From Falsiroseomonas frigidaquae (GTDB lineage Bacteria > Pseudomonadota > Alphaproteobacteria > Acetobacterales > Acetobacteraceae): DNA of 64,000 nucleotides. Location: the NCBI RefSeq assembly GCF_012163145.1, contig NZ_JAAVTX010000005.1, positions 434,001 to 498,000 on the forward strand. Direction: 5' to 3'. Positions within the stretch are counted from its first letter, which is position 1. Each line of letters opens with the position of its first letter. This document shows, in pieces, positions 63,177-64,000 of this stretch. The notes under the pieces were generated by a model. It was not told the origin of the DNA. It did no database searches and saw nothing but the letters and a program-made list of their open reading frames with translations. A program made the position numbers and the translations under genes.

Positions 63177-63524
63177 CTAGTCCGCCCCGGGCGGGTGCTC
63201 CGCCAATGCGGCGAGTTCGGCCAAGGCCTCGGATGCCTCCCGCCTCACCTGCAGTGCCAGGGCGCGCGGGTCGGCCGGATTGCGATGATCCATCGCAATT
63301 CGCGCCACCTGCTCCAGGCGCCGCGCGCCGACGGCTGCGGCCGCACCGGCCAGGCTGTGCGCCGCCCGCCGGTATCCATCCTCGTCGCCGTTGGCGACTG
63401 ATGTTTCGAGGATCCGGGCGAGCCGACCGAGATCATCCTCAAACGTCCGCACAATCCGAACGAAATCCTCGCGCGGCAGGTCCGACGCAAGCTGTCCGGC
63501 GATTTCGGGGTCTATTGCGCTCAC
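63177..63524 (-). CDS. HPt phosphotransfer protein (LuxU-like partner)
   Basis: 115 residues from a GTG at 63524 with AGAGG 6 nt upstream; an upstream ATG at 63551 is possible. A single HPt helical bundle with the phospho-His in RRAAHSLAGAAAAVGARRLEQVA. Stops 6 bp before the LuxO-like gene starts, so it very likely delivers phosphate to that regulator. The sensor kinase is not in the window. Confidence 0.82.
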   Translation of the reverse strand: MSAIDPEIAGQLASDLPREDFVRIVRTFEDDLGRLARILETSVANGDEDGYRRAAHSLAGAAAAVGARRLEQVARIAMDHRNPADPRALALQVRREASEALAELAALAEHPPGAD

Positions 63525-63596
63525 GATCCACCTCTCGCATTGCAAAGCCATGGGGTCAACGCATCCAGCGTCGTCAAGGTAACGAGGCAGTGCGAC

Positions 63597-64000
63597 TCAC
63601 GGAACGTGTTGGTCCAGGCGCCGGATGCCAAACAGATCCAGGGCTGCGGCGCGTGCCATCTTGCGGCTCGGCCGCTGCGCGAAGGCCGTCAGCCGGAGCA
63701 GCGCGGCCTGGACGCGCAGCCCCGCGAGCGCAGCGCCATCGGCTTCGAGCGTCAGATGACTGCTCCTGCAGTGCAACACGGCTTCCTGGTCCAGATGGCT
63801 GACTGGCAGGGCGTAGGCTTCGGCGACCCGACGCCGCGCAGTGCGCTGCGCCAGTCCCTCGCCACCCTCCGGATCCACCGCGCGCACCAGATGGTCCGCA
63901 AAGGTGCGCGGCAGGCAACCGACTGGTGCGCAAGCTGCGAGGTGGAGCCAGAGATCCCAATCCTCGGATCGCTGCAGTTGCTCATTGAAGCCGCCGACGG
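63597..64000 (-). CDS. Glycosyltransferase family 2, C-terminal fragment cut by window edge
   Basis: An open frame enters from base 64000 with no stop and ends at TGA 63597, giving about 134 residues. It begins VGGFNEQLQRSEDWDLWLHLA, split here as VGGFNEQL and RSEDWDLWLHLA, the GGFDExxxxSEDWDLWxRL catalytic-acid motif of GT-A family 2 enzymes. The C-terminal part is a helical tail of unknown role. The start lies beyond the window. Confidence 0.8.
   Translation of the reverse strand, partial: VGGFNEQLQRSEDWDLWLHLAACAPVGCLPRTFADHLVRAVDPEGGEGLAQRTARRRVAEAYALPVSHLDQEAVLHCRSSHLTLEADGAALAGLRVQAALLRLTAFAQRPSRKMARAAALDLFGIRRLDQHVP

Overview
The window is GC-rich bacterial chromosome (my impression; GC was not computed) with tightly packed genes, many 4-nt ATGA/GTGA overlaps and frequent GTG/TTG starts. 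A CtrA-type regulator, a ChpT-like phosphotransferase, the PdxA/PdxJ route to vitamin B6, ubiquinone synthesis (Coq7) and the infA-maf-rng-yacG block all point to an alphaproteobacterium. The abundance of TRAP/Liv transporters and RTX proteins suggests Rhodospirillales/Acetobacteraceae, perhaps Roseomonas-like; the genus is inference.

Layout. 1-2.9 kb: the N-terminal 677 codons of a large RTX repeat protein running off the left edge, and a TauE/SafE-like membrane protein. 3.1-4.8 kb: pdxA-pdxJ. 5.2-8.0 kb: a polar amino-acid ABC importer (binding protein and permease, no ATPase) and an M19 dipeptidase. 8.0-15.7 kb: the most unusual locus. A cysteine-free RTX protein carries an N-terminal double-glycine leader and sits divergent to an NHLM-type export system (HlyD adaptor, C39 peptidase-ABC transporter, second ABC transporter). 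15.7-22.1 kb: an orphan CoxL-like molybdenum hydroxylase subunit, a sugar epimerase, a flavoprotein, and an Lrp regulator divergent from hppD across a region rich in inverted repeats. 22.1-30.9 kb: a motility and cell-cycle island with fliJ-fliI, ctrA, and chpT-cheA-cheW-cheY-cheB-cheR. 31.1-39.1 kb: DUF3553/TauE, moaA, nadK, hisG-hisD, infA-maf-rng-yacG and tRNA-Phe. 39.4-43.2 kb: livHMGF without its binding protein. 43.2-47.2 kb: gluQ, an esterase, an HNH protein, coq7-dsbB and a glutathione transferase. 47.2-53.6 kb: a cobalamin/methionine neighbourhood with PduO-type adenosyltransferase, a TonB-family protein, metH, an ArsR-methyltransferase regulator with an adjacent 22-bp palindrome, and a divergent CobW-like protein lacking a P-loop. 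53.6-57.5 kb: a TRAP transporter with a hydratase-like protein. 57.7-64 kb: ferredoxin-NADP reductase, two acetyltransferases, an amidase, a LuxO-like sigma-54 regulator with its HPt partner, and the C-terminal end of a family 2 glycosyltransferase cut by the right edge.

How the parts work together. The GG-leader RTX protein and the HlyD/ABC/ABC genes form a self-contained secretion locus in which the C39 domain should cut the leader during export. The che genes, fliI/fliJ, ChpT and CtrA join chemotaxis, flagellar export and cell-cycle phosphorelay at one place, and a CtrA-box-like sequence lies between fliI and ctrA. MetH, the adenosyltransferase, TonB and the SahR-like regulator are consistent with B12-dependent methionine regeneration under S-adenosylhomocysteine control. 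No insertion sequence, prophage or CRISPR array was seen.
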